Of a stretch of 64,000 nucleotides of DNA, positions 30,198-37,312 are shown in pieces (positions within the stretch are counted from its first letter, which is position 1; each line of letters opens with the position of its first letter). The stretch comes from Chitinophaga qingshengii. GTDB taxonomy: Bacteria; Bacteroidota; Bacteroidia; Chitinophagales; Chitinophagaceae. The DNA is taken from positions 806,001 through 870,000 of the forward strand of contig NZ_JACVFC010000001.1 in the NCBI RefSeq assembly GCF_014529935.1. The letters run 5' to 3'. Both the position numbers and the translations under genes were made by a program. The notes below the pieces were generated by a model, which saw only the letters and a list, made by a program, of their open reading frames with translations, was not told where the DNA came from and did no database searches.

Positions 30198-30568
30198 TAT
30201 TTCAGTACAATTTTTTCTTTCCAGTATTTCTCTGTACTACAGCGTTTGGCGGGTTCTTCGCCATCCATTGGCAGATATATCAGTACTTTCTGTTTGGCCG
30301 ACCGCATAAATGAGTACAGGCGGCGGCTCTGTTCTTCCTCTCCGAAATGGTGGTGCAGGCTCTTTTTCAGATCGTCCGTTTCACCAATGAACCTGCAATT
30401 GGCAGGTCTGCCATTCACCCTTGCACAGATGGCATACACTGCAGGTATGGCAGGTATGTCAGATAAATTTTCCTTTCCGGCGATAAGGCTTCCGGCAGAA
30501 GCCATTACCATGGACCTGATATCCTCGCTGATATACATAGGGAAAAAAGAATGTAGTTCCGTATCCAT
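30197..30568 (-). CDS. Small protein with degenerate GIY-YIG-like fold
   Basis: 123 residues. The central segment IPAVYAICARVNG followed by CRFIGETDDLKKSLHHHF matches the spacing of the two GIY-YIG nuclease motifs, with AVY and FIG replacing GIY and YIG, and a late Glu in CSTEKYW could match the metal-binding Glu. The position normally held by the catalytic Arg (GETxxLxxR) is Ser here (GETDDLKKS), so nuclease activity is doubtful. It sits 25 bp after the 90-residue orphan gene and overlaps the glycosyltransferase start by 1 bp. A binding or regulatory role in the cluster is more likely than DNA repair. The fold call is by eye and moderate; the coding call is strong. Confidence 0.7.
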   Translation of the reverse strand: MDTELHSFFPMYISEDIRSMVMASAGSLIAGKENLSDIPAIPAVYAICARVNGRPANCRFIGETDDLKKSLHHHFGEEEQSRRLYSFMRSAKQKVLIYLPMDGEEPAKRCSTEKYWKEKIVLK

Positions 30569-30593
30569 CTGGTCAGACTATTACGTTGTGTGG

Positions 30594-30866
30594 TTAATTT
30601 TTTCCTTTCTCCTCACTACTGAATGTAATCCTGTATTGCAGGTTCGATAATTTCCGTTCTTCATTCAACCGGAAGCTAAAGTCATTGTACCGGCCTATTT
30701 CAGACCATACCGCACTTTCTTTCCCCACAACAGGCGTTACAAAGAAAATAGCCGCGCTCCGCCTGGTAAGCAGGTTCTCGTATGGCAGTTCCCATTCGTT
30801 AACCAGCCCCTGGTTTTTCAGCGTATCCAGATGTTCTTTTACTTCGATAATGTCAGCAACATGCAT
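30594..30866 (-). CDS. Orphan 90-residue protein of the NRPS operon
   Basis: Not recognised. It starts MHVADIIEVKEHLDTLKNQG, a likely amphipathic helix, followed by a beta-rich section (SAAIFFVTPVV, YNDFSFRLNEER, LQYRITF) and a charged tail. There is no signal peptide or membrane segment. It lies 12 bp after the carbamoyltransferase stop and 25 bp before the GIY-YIG-like gene, so it is translated from the same message. MbtH-like proteins are the usual small NRPS partners, but the MbtH signature (NxExQxSxWP) is absent, so it is not an MbtH homologue. Confidence 0.75.
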   Translation of the reverse strand: MHVADIIEVKEHLDTLKNQGLVNEWELPYENLLTRRSAAIFFVTPVVGKESAVWSEIGRYNDFSFRLNEERKLSNLQYRITFSSEEKGKN

Positions 30867-30878
30867 AAAATATTGGTT

Positions 30879-31886
30879 TTAATAGTTTGTGAGTGATGGT
30901 TGATGAACGGGAACAGGAGCATAAATGGAGTGCAGGATGGCCTTCTGGGCATGCAGCCTGTTTTCCGCTTCGTCGTAGATCACTGAGCGTGGACCGTCTA
31001 CCACTTCAGCGAGCGTTTGCTCTCCCCGTATAACAGGCAAACAATCCATGTAAATGGCGTCTTTGTTTGCCCTCTCAAAATGTTTATTACTGATACGCCA
31101 GTCGTCCTGCACACGCCTGCGGGCAGCCAGATCATCTTCCACGCTCATATTAATAGCTTTCCAGCTTTTAACATAAATAACGTCGGCGCCTTCAGTTGCC
31201 TCCATAAGGTCATTGGTGAAGCTGATGGAAGCCTTTGATTCGGCTGCCATTTTCTGTGTAAAACGGATGTATTCCTCATCCAGGTCAAAACCTTCCGGAT
31301 AAGCAAATACCATATTCATACCCAGCAGGCTTCCTGCAACCATCATGGAATGCGGTACCCCGAGAGATTTCTGTCTTTCCGTATATCCCCAGCTAAATAC
31401 CAGTTTTTTCTTTTTAAACCCAGGCCCGAACTTCTCCCTCATGGTCAGCAGGTCGGCAATTACCTGGCAGGGATGGTCTTTATCATCCAATGCGTTGAGT
31501 ACCGGGATGGACGCATTATCGGCCAGTGTTTGCAAAGCGCTTCTCCCCTCGCCGTAGTTTTTCATATTATACATCCGTACAATAATGCCATCCAGGAAAC
31601 GGCTCATTACCTGGCCGGTATCTGTCAGGCTTTCGTGGTTAACCAATTGCAGCTGATCCGCATTCAGGTATTCCGCATGACCACCCATTTGGCGAACAGC
31701 AACCTGAAAAGACAAGCGGGTCCTTGTAGAGGCAATGCTGAAAAGCAATCCGAAAGTTTTACCTGAGAGTGCATCAGAAACATCTATGTCGCCGGCCTTT
31801 ATTTTAGCTGCAAGAGCAATCAGGTTATCCAGGTCGGATGCTGTGAGATGTCTGAGGTCAATAAAATCTTGTCCCTTTAAGCTCAT
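30879..31886 (-). CDS. OTCase/AOTCase-like carbamoyltransferase
   Basis: 335 residues of the aspartate/ornithine carbamoyltransferase superfamily. The carbamoyl-phosphate loop STRTR is at residues 53-57, HPCQ at 138-141, and the catalytic-Cys motif is DCLP at 281-284, where most relatives have HCLP. The C-terminal ENRLHAQKA motif resembles N-acetyl- or N-succinylornithine carbamoyltransferases. Its place right after the Dap synthesis pair suggests carbamoylation of the Dap side chain to beta-ureidoalanine, as postulated in viomycin-type pathways, although an ornithine-like acceptor is possible. Spacing is 18 bp from the sbnB-like gene and 12 bp to the next gene. Catalytic class is firm, the acceptor is inference. 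Confidence 0.9.
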   Translation of the reverse strand: MSLKGQDFIDLRHLTASDLDNLIALAAKIKAGDIDVSDALSGKTFGLLFSIASTRTRLSFQVAVRQMGGHAEYLNADQLQLVNHESLTDTGQVMSRFLDGIIVRMYNMKNYGEGRSALQTLADNASIPVLNALDDKDHPCQVIADLLTMREKFGPGFKKKKLVFSWGYTERQKSLGVPHSMMVAGSLLGMNMVFAYPEGFDLDEEYIRFTQKMAAESKASISFTNDLMEATEGADVIYVKSWKAINMSVEDDLAARRRVQDDWRISNKHFERANKDAIYMDCLPVIRGEQTLAEVVDGPRSVIYDEAENRLHAQKAILHSIYAPVPVHQPSLTNY

Positions 31887-31904
31887 ATAAAAGGTTTTAT
31901 TTGA

Positions 31905-32852
31905 TTAAACATGTACGCCTTCACCTATTGACAATGCTCTTTTATAATAATAGTCTGCAATAGCTACATCAAAGACAGCCATTCCCATCGGGTTGAAGAA
32001 GATAGGCTTTCCGCTCTTCAGCAGCGTCCAGTCACTGACAATAGAGGCGAGTGGTAGGGTATCGCTTTCGGAAAGCTCTTTCTCCCGGTACATTCGCTCT
32101 ATATCCGTATTCTCCCGGCACACTTCTGTCCAATCGTCCACTACAATGTTTTCCGAAAAATGCCGGCACATTACCGGTTGATAATCGCGCAGGGATACAT
32201 TCAGATGCAGCGATCCCGGCTTAGGTGGCAGGTTTATATAGGCTTCAGCGGATACCGTACAGGTAATAAAAATATCCGCATCAGTATATGCCTCCTCCCA
32301 ACGGTTTACCGCGCGAAGTTTCCCGTCATGTTCAGGTCTTCTGTCGCTTGCAACATCATACACTACGCAATCGGCCAGTTTATCGCCCAGTAGATGACGG
32401 GCCATATCATAGTGATATCTGCCAATTGGTCCCCATCCTGTGATTCCCAGCTTAAATCTCTTTTTATTACTCGCGTTGAGATAACCGCGAAGCATTAATC
32501 CACTAACCGCAGCCACCCTCAATGTGCTTAGCAATGACGCATTGGCCACCATCACTGGCCGGCCTGTTGCCGCTTCATTCAGGATCATGATGCTGTGCGC
32601 ACGGGGTAGGTCTTTCTCTACATTTCCCGGGAAACTGGCGATCCACTTAATGCCTGCCACATCGATATCGCCGCCTACATAAGCAGGCATTGCGATGATC
32701 CTGTTACGTGGCTCACCATAACGCAGATAGGGCTTTACCGGCTGTGCATATTGCCTGCTATGCAAACAGGTACAGGCATAACCAACAACATCAATTAGTG
32801 CATCCCAGTCAATCCCAATTGATTCTATATGTGATTCATTCAGAAAAAGCAT
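31905..32852 (-). CDS. sbnB: SbnB-like dehydrogenase for 2,3-diaminopropionate
   Basis: A 315-residue member of the ornithine cyclodeaminase/mu-crystallin family. In staphyloferrin B synthesis SbnB oxidatively cleaves N-(1-amino-1-carboxyethyl)-glutamate to L-2,3-diaminopropionate and 2-oxoglutarate with NAD. The Rossmann motif is seen as LGITGWGPIGRYHYDMARH near residue 140, preceded by substrate-side residues in RIIAMPAYVGGD and GIKWIASFPGN. I chose the Met at 32852 (MLFLNESHIESIG), because the in-frame upstream Met would overlap the SbnA-like gene by 56 bp and adds non-conserved residues; with this start the gap is 16 bp. The adjacent SbnA-like gene supports the pathway call. Confidence 0.92.
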   Translation of the reverse strand: MLFLNESHIESIGIDWDALIDVVGYACTCLHSRQYAQPVKPYLRYGEPRNRIIAMPAYVGGDIDVAGIKWIASFPGNVEKDLPRAHSIMILNEAATGRPVMVANASLLSTLRVAAVSGLMLRGYLNASNKKRFKLGITGWGPIGRYHYDMARHLLGDKLADCVVYDVASDRRPEHDGKLRAVNRWEEAYTDADIFITCTVSAEAYINLPPKPGSLHLNVSLRDYQPVMCRHFSENIVVDDWTEVCRENTDIERMYREKELSESDTLPLASIVSDWTLLKSGKPIFFNPMGMAVFDVAIADYYYKRALSIGEGVHV

Positions 32853-32868
32853 AAGTATTGTTTTCTTA

Positions 32869-33852
32869 TCAGACAACAGCAGTTTCCCTGACAACGGCCG
32901 ACGTCGCCCCCCAGTTGCGTTCACACCACTCTTTATTATATATTGTATTGATATACTTCTCTCCTTTGTCCGGAAAGATAGCCATCACATTAACTTCTCT
33001 ATCTGGAACATTCTGCCGGAAAAATTCGTTGACGGCATACATAATAGCACCAGATGATCCTCCTGTCAGCAAGTGATAATCACGGAGCATCCGGTAACAC
33101 ATATCCACTGCATCTGTTTCCCTAACCAGTACTTTATCATCTATAATCGCCTGCTTCAGTATTTCCGGGCGCATACTGGACCCCATACCAGGTATATAAC
33201 GTTTACAGGGCGAATTAGTAAAGATCATGGAGCCAACACTGTCTACCGCTATCACTTGTACACCAGGATAATATTTTTTCATGCGCTGGGATAATCCGGC
33301 AATTGTCCCTCCGGAACTGACACCGATAAAGATGTAATCCAGTGATCCAAATTCCGAGCAGATCTCCCCTCCGATAGTCTCATAATATGCCTGGGCATTA
33401 AGTGGGTTCTGATACTGGTTTATCCAGTAAATGTTGGACGTACTATTCACAATTTCATTTACCTTACTGATCCTGGCAGCCAGGAAGTTGCCAAATTTAT
33501 CCGGTGTTTCGACCTTCACAATATTTGCATTGAAGGAACGAAGCAAAAACTCATTCACAGGAGCTATATTGGGATCTACAACACAAGTAAACCGTAGCCC
33601 GAACATATCTGTATATGCAGCCAATGCTACGCCGAAATTTCCCGACGAAGATTCGATGATCATCGTTTCCTGGTCAATGACGCCATTAGACAAACATTCA
33701 CTGAGCACATAATGTGCTGCCCGGTCCTTGATGCTTCCCGTAGGATTATAACATTCCAGTTTAGCATACAGCTGTACATTAGGCTGACCATTGAGGGGTA
33801 GCTTAACGACAGGCGTATTTCCAACATGCCTGAGCACATTTTGTTGTATCAT
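32869..33852 (-). CDS. sbnA: SbnA-like PLP synthase for 2,3-diaminopropionate
   Basis: A 327-residue cysteine synthase-fold PLP enzyme. SbnA joins O-phospho-L-serine and L-glutamate to N-(1-amino-1-carboxyethyl)-glutamate. The PLP lysine is in TGSIKDRAAHY near residue 44, the substrate loop is ESSSGNFGVALA, and the phosphate-binding loop is GVSSGGTIAGLS. The start at 33852 (MIQQNVLRHVGNTPVVKL) matches the family, which opens with a similar NTP motif; the longer in-frame start at 33885 adds a hydrophobic stretch not expected. It follows the antiterminator gene by 53 bp and precedes the SbnB-like gene, so Dap supply is the first metabolic step encoded in the operon. Confidence 0.93.
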   Translation of the reverse strand: MIQQNVLRHVGNTPVVKLPLNGQPNVQLYAKLECYNPTGSIKDRAAHYVLSECLSNGVIDQETMIIESSSGNFGVALAAYTDMFGLRFTCVVDPNIAPVNEFLLRSFNANIVKVETPDKFGNFLAARISKVNEIVNSTSNIYWINQYQNPLNAQAYYETIGGEICSEFGSLDYIFIGVSSGGTIAGLSQRMKKYYPGVQVIAVDSVGSMIFTNSPCKRYIPGMGSSMRPEILKQAIIDDKVLVRETDAVDMCYRMLRDYHLLTGGSSGAIMYAVNEFFRQNVPDREVNVMAIFPDKGEKYINTIYNKEWCERNWGATSAVVRETAVV

Positions 33853-33905
33853 ACAAAAAAGGATTAAAGTAAGAGAGAGCTGCAAGCCATTAAAAGAAAA
33901 TGGCC

Positions 33906-34424
33906 TTAAATAGGAACAACTATATGACTTGAGATGTCAATTGAAACATTACGTTGGAGAACTTGTATTTCGATAACGAGCCTGGAGCGGCCATTTTTCC
34001 GTATCATCAATCCTTCTATACCTGCAAAGGGACCATCTTCCACCCTTACCGCCATCCCGGAAATATAAATAGGATCGCCTGTTACCTCCGGTTGAGAATC
34101 GATTACTCTTCTCAGGGCCTCTATCAACTCCGAAGATACTGTAGCAGGTTTTCCTTCAAAAGAGATATATCGGACCACCTCTCTTATCTTCAATATGCCA
34201 TATCTGTCCCCCGGTACCGAGTGTACGAAAATGTAGTTGGGAAACATAGGGACTTCCAGTTTCTTTCTTCTGTCTTTCCACACTCGCACCTCTTTTTGCA
34301 GGGGCAGAAACGATTCCACTCCCATATTGTTCAAGATGCTGTGTACTTTTTTTTCTGTTCGGGGAAGTGTATAAGCAACGAACCAGCGCTTATTTTTTTC
34401 GGGTGAGTGCATATGTGAGTGCAT
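33906..34424 (-). CDS. UpxY/LoaP-type NusG paralogue (transcription antiterminator)
   Basis: 172 residues. The NGN domain begins RWFVAYTLPRTEKKVHSIL and includes the family feature FPNYIFVHS near residue 64 and VVRYISFEGKPATVS; a C-terminal KOW-like segment contains VRVEDGPFAGIEGLMI. Specialised NusG paralogues of this size head capsule operons in Bacteroides (UpxY) and antibiotic operons in Firmicutes (LoaP), where they keep RNA polymerase moving through very long transcripts. As the first gene of an operon of more than 34 kb it is the probable pathway-specific regulator. The start is Met1 or Met5 of MHSHMHSPEK; the upstream sequence has no clean TAnnTTTG promoter. Confidence 0.93.
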   Translation of the reverse strand: MHSHMHSPEKNKRWFVAYTLPRTEKKVHSILNNMGVESFLPLQKEVRVWKDRRKKLEVPMFPNYIFVHSVPGDRYGILKIREVVRYISFEGKPATVSSELIEALRRVIDSQPEVTGDPIYISGMAVRVEDGPFAGIEGLMIRKNGRSRLVIEIQVLQRNVSIDISSHIVVPI

Positions 34425-34677
34425 ATGGAAGTGGACTAGGTTAAACTTATATTAGGGCACTATATCTCAGCCAAGCTGGCAGCTATTCTGTTAGCATACT
34501 GATATTAAATGTGGAATTTTCGTTGTTCTTACTAACGTTGAGAATTATACCGATCAAAACGGATGGAATTTTAGACTATATATTTATTTATGGCATTTAT
34601 GGCTATTCAAAGAATAACGGCGTACGCATTCAACTCAACCGATCCGCTGCAATCAATTAGGAAAACAAACAACAGCA
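34425..34677 (-). other. Leader region upstream of the NRPS operon
   Basis: The 253 bp between the GT4 gene stop and the antiterminator start hold no ORF worth calling. The DNA is AT-rich. A short inverted repeat (GCCA GCT TGGC on the minus strand, around 34473-34483) lies about 50 bp upstream of the start and could be part of an RNA element, but it is weak. The promoter of the operon is expected here, but I found no good Bacteroidota consensus match. Confidence 0.4.
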
Positions 34678-35799
34678 TTACATAAACAGCTGCAATATTT
34701 GTTTTAAATGTGTGACACTGGCTCGCCAGTTCAAGCGCTGCACAGACTCTTGTAATGACATATTAAATAAGTTCCGGTAATTATCTGAGGGATTTTCCTG
34801 TAAACGGGATATACAGGTGCAGGCATCCTCTACAAAATCTTCAAGATTAAATAAATAGCCGTTTACACCATCTTTCACAATGGTTGTCAGGCCTTCTATT
34901 CTCGTTCCTATCACAGGAATACCATACGCATTCGCTTCACATAATACTATTCCAAAGGGTTCTGAGAAGGCTGGATGCAGTAAAAAATGTGTGCTCTTTA
35001 ATATTTCGTGAAATAATGAAAGCTGCTCCGGAACTGCCTTGTCAACAATCCCGATAGTTCTTACAAATGGAGCGTTGACGATATCAGGAATATCTGGATT
35101 AGCCCCTACTATGGTCAATATGGAAGGAATACCTCTGTCGTTCAGTGCCGCAACCAAACCAAATGCAAGCGTCAGGCCTTTTCGTTTCCAGTCCTTACCA
35201 ATAAAAGTAAAATGAATATTCGGTGAATCCAAACGGGTATTCAGTGCCAAACGAAGCAGATCTTCAGACGGAGGCTCATAAATATTTGCGCCAAATGGCA
35301 CTACCCTGATTTTGCTTTCGGGTATCTGGTAACGGCTAATGCAGGCTTCCGCCACATAGTCAGATGAGAATACCAGCAAAGCTGCTTTGTCCAGTGAGGC
35401 TTTATCCCACAGATAAAGATTATAATAATTCTTCTTAAAATCTTCAAACCGAAAATCATCATAATATCCGTGCAGAAATGTACCCCATATACTATCATGC
35501 CATAGTACCAGTGGTATGGAATGGTTATAAAATGGAACTACTGAGTTGCCACCTTGACAAATTACATAGTCGTAATTTTTTACCTCCGACCGAAGGAAAG
35601 TCACCAGGCGATTGCTTATAGGTCTCAACGCCGATTCCAGCCCATCATTGTAAACTTTCCTATATAGCTCCGGTTCTTCAAAAGCATTGTAATGCACAAT
35701 CTCGAATTGATTTGCCATCTCACGTGCCATAAAAAATGGAGTACCTGAAAATGCATTAATATCCGTCGGATTTTGATGGTTAACCAATAGTATTCTCAT
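34678..35799 (-). CDS. GT4-family glycosyltransferase
   Basis: 373 residues of the GT-B fold. The N-terminus (RILLVNHQNPTDINAFSGTPFFMAREM) is typical of GT4 enzymes, and the C-terminal half holds the donor-binding features: VPFGANIY, FTFIGKDWKRKGL, and the EX7E-type motif HPAFSEPFGIVLCEANAYGIPVIGT near residue 280. The enzyme transfers a sugar from a nucleotide donor; acceptor unknown. It is co-directional with the NRPS operon but separated by 253 bp, so it may be a separate transcript or a border gene. A 14-bp tandem repeat lies 46 bp upstream. It could contribute a second sugar to the lipopeptide or belong to surface polysaccharide synthesis. Confidence 0.9.
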   Translation of the reverse strand: MRILLVNHQNPTDINAFSGTPFFMAREMANQFEIVHYNAFEEPELYRKVYNDGLESALRPISNRLVTFLRSEVKNYDYVICQGGNSVVPFYNHSIPLVLWHDSIWGTFLHGYYDDFRFEDFKKNYYNLYLWDKASLDKAALLVFSSDYVAEACISRYQIPESKIRVVPFGANIYEPPSEDLLRLALNTRLDSPNIHFTFIGKDWKRKGLTLAFGLVAALNDRGIPSILTIVGANPDIPDIVNAPFVRTIGIVDKAVPEQLSLFHEILKSTHFLLHPAFSEPFGIVLCEANAYGIPVIGTRIEGLTTIVKDGVNGYLFNLEDFVEDACTCISRLQENPSDNYRNLFNMSLQESVQRLNWRASVTHLKQILQLFM

Positions 35800-36286
35800 A
35801 GAAAAGAATTAACATTCCTGGGCATTAACATAGGTACTTACTTTATTTACCTGACAGCATTTACCTGACAGCCCTAGTTAAAAACAAATGGCACAGAAAA
35901 ATGCTCCTCTATCAGTGATAAAGACGCATCATAATTTTATCGGTCATAGGAAATAAAAATACACTAGCCTCAATTGCTCATGGCTAAATACGGCTTCGCC
36001 GAAGTAAGCTACAGTTACAAGTCAAACAATAATTATTATACGGAAACTAAACAATGCGAATAAGTCATCTAAAAGGCATCAAATAAGGCTGTTGATTTGG
36101 AGTTTTTAATTGGTTAAAAACAAACTCAGAATAAAAATAACTATTTTTTTTAAAAATCAAAAAAAATTATCGCGCTTGAGAAATTCAATCCTGATACTGA
36201 AATTACTACATTTGACTGCTACATTTTGAGTTTATAAAGCCAATCTTCCAGTGTGAGGATTAGCAAGATAGTGTGTCACTACTTCA
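35800..36286. other. AT-rich intergenic gap, no gene seen
   Basis: Apart from the tandem repeat, this 487-bp stretch is AT-rich with poly-A/T tracts around 36118-36170. No coding region, tRNA or clear terminator is visible. It separates the GT4 gene from mobile-element remnants and may itself be decayed element DNA. Confidence 0.5.
35845..35872. repeat. Perfect 14-bp tandem repeat upstream of the GT4 gene
   Basis: ATTTACCTGACAGC occurs twice, directly adjacent, at 35845-35858 and 35859-35872, 46 bp upstream of the GT4 start. Adjacent repeats here could be a pair of regulator sites or a slippage duplication. Confidence 0.7.
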
Positions 36287-36523
36287 TTACTTCTGATTGC
36301 AAGAAATACACCTTACCCCTTCTTTATGAAAAGGAAGTCCGTGCTTCATCCTATCATGAAAGGTAACAAGTGAAATGTGCAGTACCGCAGCGATTTCTTT
36401 ACGTGAAAGCAGCAGCTCTGAGACTGTAATATCTTCTAAAATCGGGTTACGGACTGTCCCAATATATTCCGCCAATTTATGAGGCATTTCTATCCTCTGC
36501 TGCCACATTTCTGCACCGTGCAC
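36287..36523 (-). pseudogene. Excisionase-like HTH protein, fused remnant of a mobile element
   Basis: The ORF encodes 78 residues; the meaningful part starts near MPHKLAEYIG (36487). It contains VSELLLSRKEIAAVLHISLVTFHDRMKHGLP, a helix-turn-helix of the MerR/excisionase type that Bacteroidota mobile elements often encode near their integrase. The first dozen residues look like readthrough from other sequence. It directly follows the integrase remnant without the expected remainder of the integrase gene, so the two pieces appear joined by a deletion. It may still be expressed, but I treat it as a relic. Confidence 0.55.
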
Positions 36524-36949
36524 TCACCCTCCCTTTATCGCAGAGATCCCGTAGAAGTCAATTGAAGAATGAAACCCTTGCTCCCAAAAAGGATAAACAT
36601 CAGGAGATAAATTTTTCACCTTTCTAAATAGGAACTCTTTAAACTTTTCTAAACTGCATGGCAAGCTTCTGTTTGTCTCACTTTTATTCTTCTCAACAAA
36701 CTCTTCATAGAAGCCAACAAAATTTGCTTTAAAGCGGTGAGATGGTATATTAGGTGTTCCGGCGCTATTTACTGTAATAGTGCTTTGATCTTCAATATTG
36801 CTAACTGTTCCTTGTTGAAGTTCTTTTCTATCTGATCCTTCGCCTTGGCGCAGGTAAATATTCCAGAGGCTTTGCGCCGCCCGGGGCCCTTGCCCCACTC
36901 AAAGTAATACCATGGCCCGTGAGGGTTTGGTTGAAATCGTAATATTCAT
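36524..36949 (-). pseudogene. Frameshifted tyrosine-type integrase, N-terminal remnant
   Basis: From the ATG at 36949 the reading MNITISTKPSRAM is the usual opening of Bacteroidota phage-type integrases (arm-DNA-binding domain). It stops after 16 codons, but a second frame continues with WYYFEWGKGPGRRKASGIFT and then KDQIEKNFNKEQLAILK, and a third frame resumes with HRFKANFVGFYEEFVEKNKS, matching the start of the SAM-like core-binding domain. At least two frameshifts therefore break the gene, and the catalytic C-terminal domain (R-H-R-Y) is absent. It lies 140 bp beyond the 3' end of tRNA-Leu, as expected for an element integrated in that tRNA. Confidence 0.75.
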
Positions 36950-36953
36950 AACT

Positions 36954-36983
36954 GTTCGCCAATGTGTTCGCCGTTTGTTCGCC
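36954..36983. repeat. Three copies of GTTCGCC beside the integrase remnant
   Basis: GTTCGCC begins at 36954, 36966 and 36977, that is, every 11-12 bp or about one helical turn. Iterated heptamers on the tRNA side of an integrase gene are what arm-type integrase sites could look like. This is inference from position and spacing. Confidence 0.45.
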
Positions 36984-37041
36984 GCAAACGGTGTGAAAAG
37001 GTGAAAAAAAGGGTTAATATGCGACAGTTGCGAAAATAGAA

Positions 37042-37082
37042 AAAGCCCGTAAACACTACAAATGTAAGCATTTACGGGCTTT
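37042..37082 (-). terminator. Intrinsic terminator of tRNA-Leu
   Basis: A perfect 12-bp stem (AAAGCCCGTAAA at 37042-37053, TTTACGGGCTTT at 37071-37082) is followed on the minus strand by a T-rich run (TTTTTCTATTTT). It starts 7 bp after the tRNA 3' end. Confidence 0.85.
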
Positions 37083-37088
37083 AGTCTG

Positions 37089-37172
37089 TGCCCAGAACAG
37101 GAATCGAACCTGCACTCCGTTGCCGAAACAAGATTTTGAGTCTAGCGCGTCTACCAATTCCGCCATCTGGGC
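37089..37172 (-). tRNA. tRNA-Leu (anticodon CAA)
   Basis: Read on the minus strand: acceptor stem GCCCAGA/TCTGGGC, D-arm with GGTAGACGC, anticodon loop CTCAAAA giving CAA, a long variable arm (TTTCGGCAACGGAGT), T-arm GCAGG-TTCGATT-CCTGT and discriminator A; CCA is not encoded. The long variable arm and anticodon identify leucine. 84 nt. The gene is intact although mobile-element remnants lie beside its 3' end. Confidence 0.95.
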
Positions 37173-37208
37173 AATCTTTTACAAGACCTTTCCGCGTCAA
37201 GCGGGATG

Positions 37209-37240
37209 CAAATGTAGAAAATCTTTTTTTAATCCGCAAA
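37209..37240 (-). promoter_or_regulatory. Bacteroidota-type promoter of tRNA-Leu
   Basis: On the minus strand TTTG (37237-37240), 20 bp, then TACATTTG (37209-37216). This fits the Bacteroidota consensus of TTTG and TAnnTTTG separated by about 19-21 bp, and would start transcription roughly 30 nt upstream of the mature tRNA. Confidence 0.75.
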
Positions 37241-37312
37241 ATATATTTTTAAAAATATGCGCGTATAACCTTCCCGGTTACAACGACATTAAAAATTACA
37301 GTAAATTCAAAG

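Noticed and set aside
30594..30866. MbtH-like NRPS partner
   Set aside because: The conserved NxExQxSxWP signature is missing and the hydrophobic pattern differs.
36207..36214. Plus-strand TACATTTG that looks like a promoter -7 element
   Set aside because: The only TTG candidate upstream is 28 bp away and no plus-strand gene follows, so it is probably chance.
36524..36898. Intact 124-residue gene starting at 36898
   Set aside because: The first part is a frameshifted reading of the integrase start; only the later part is in the integrase frame.
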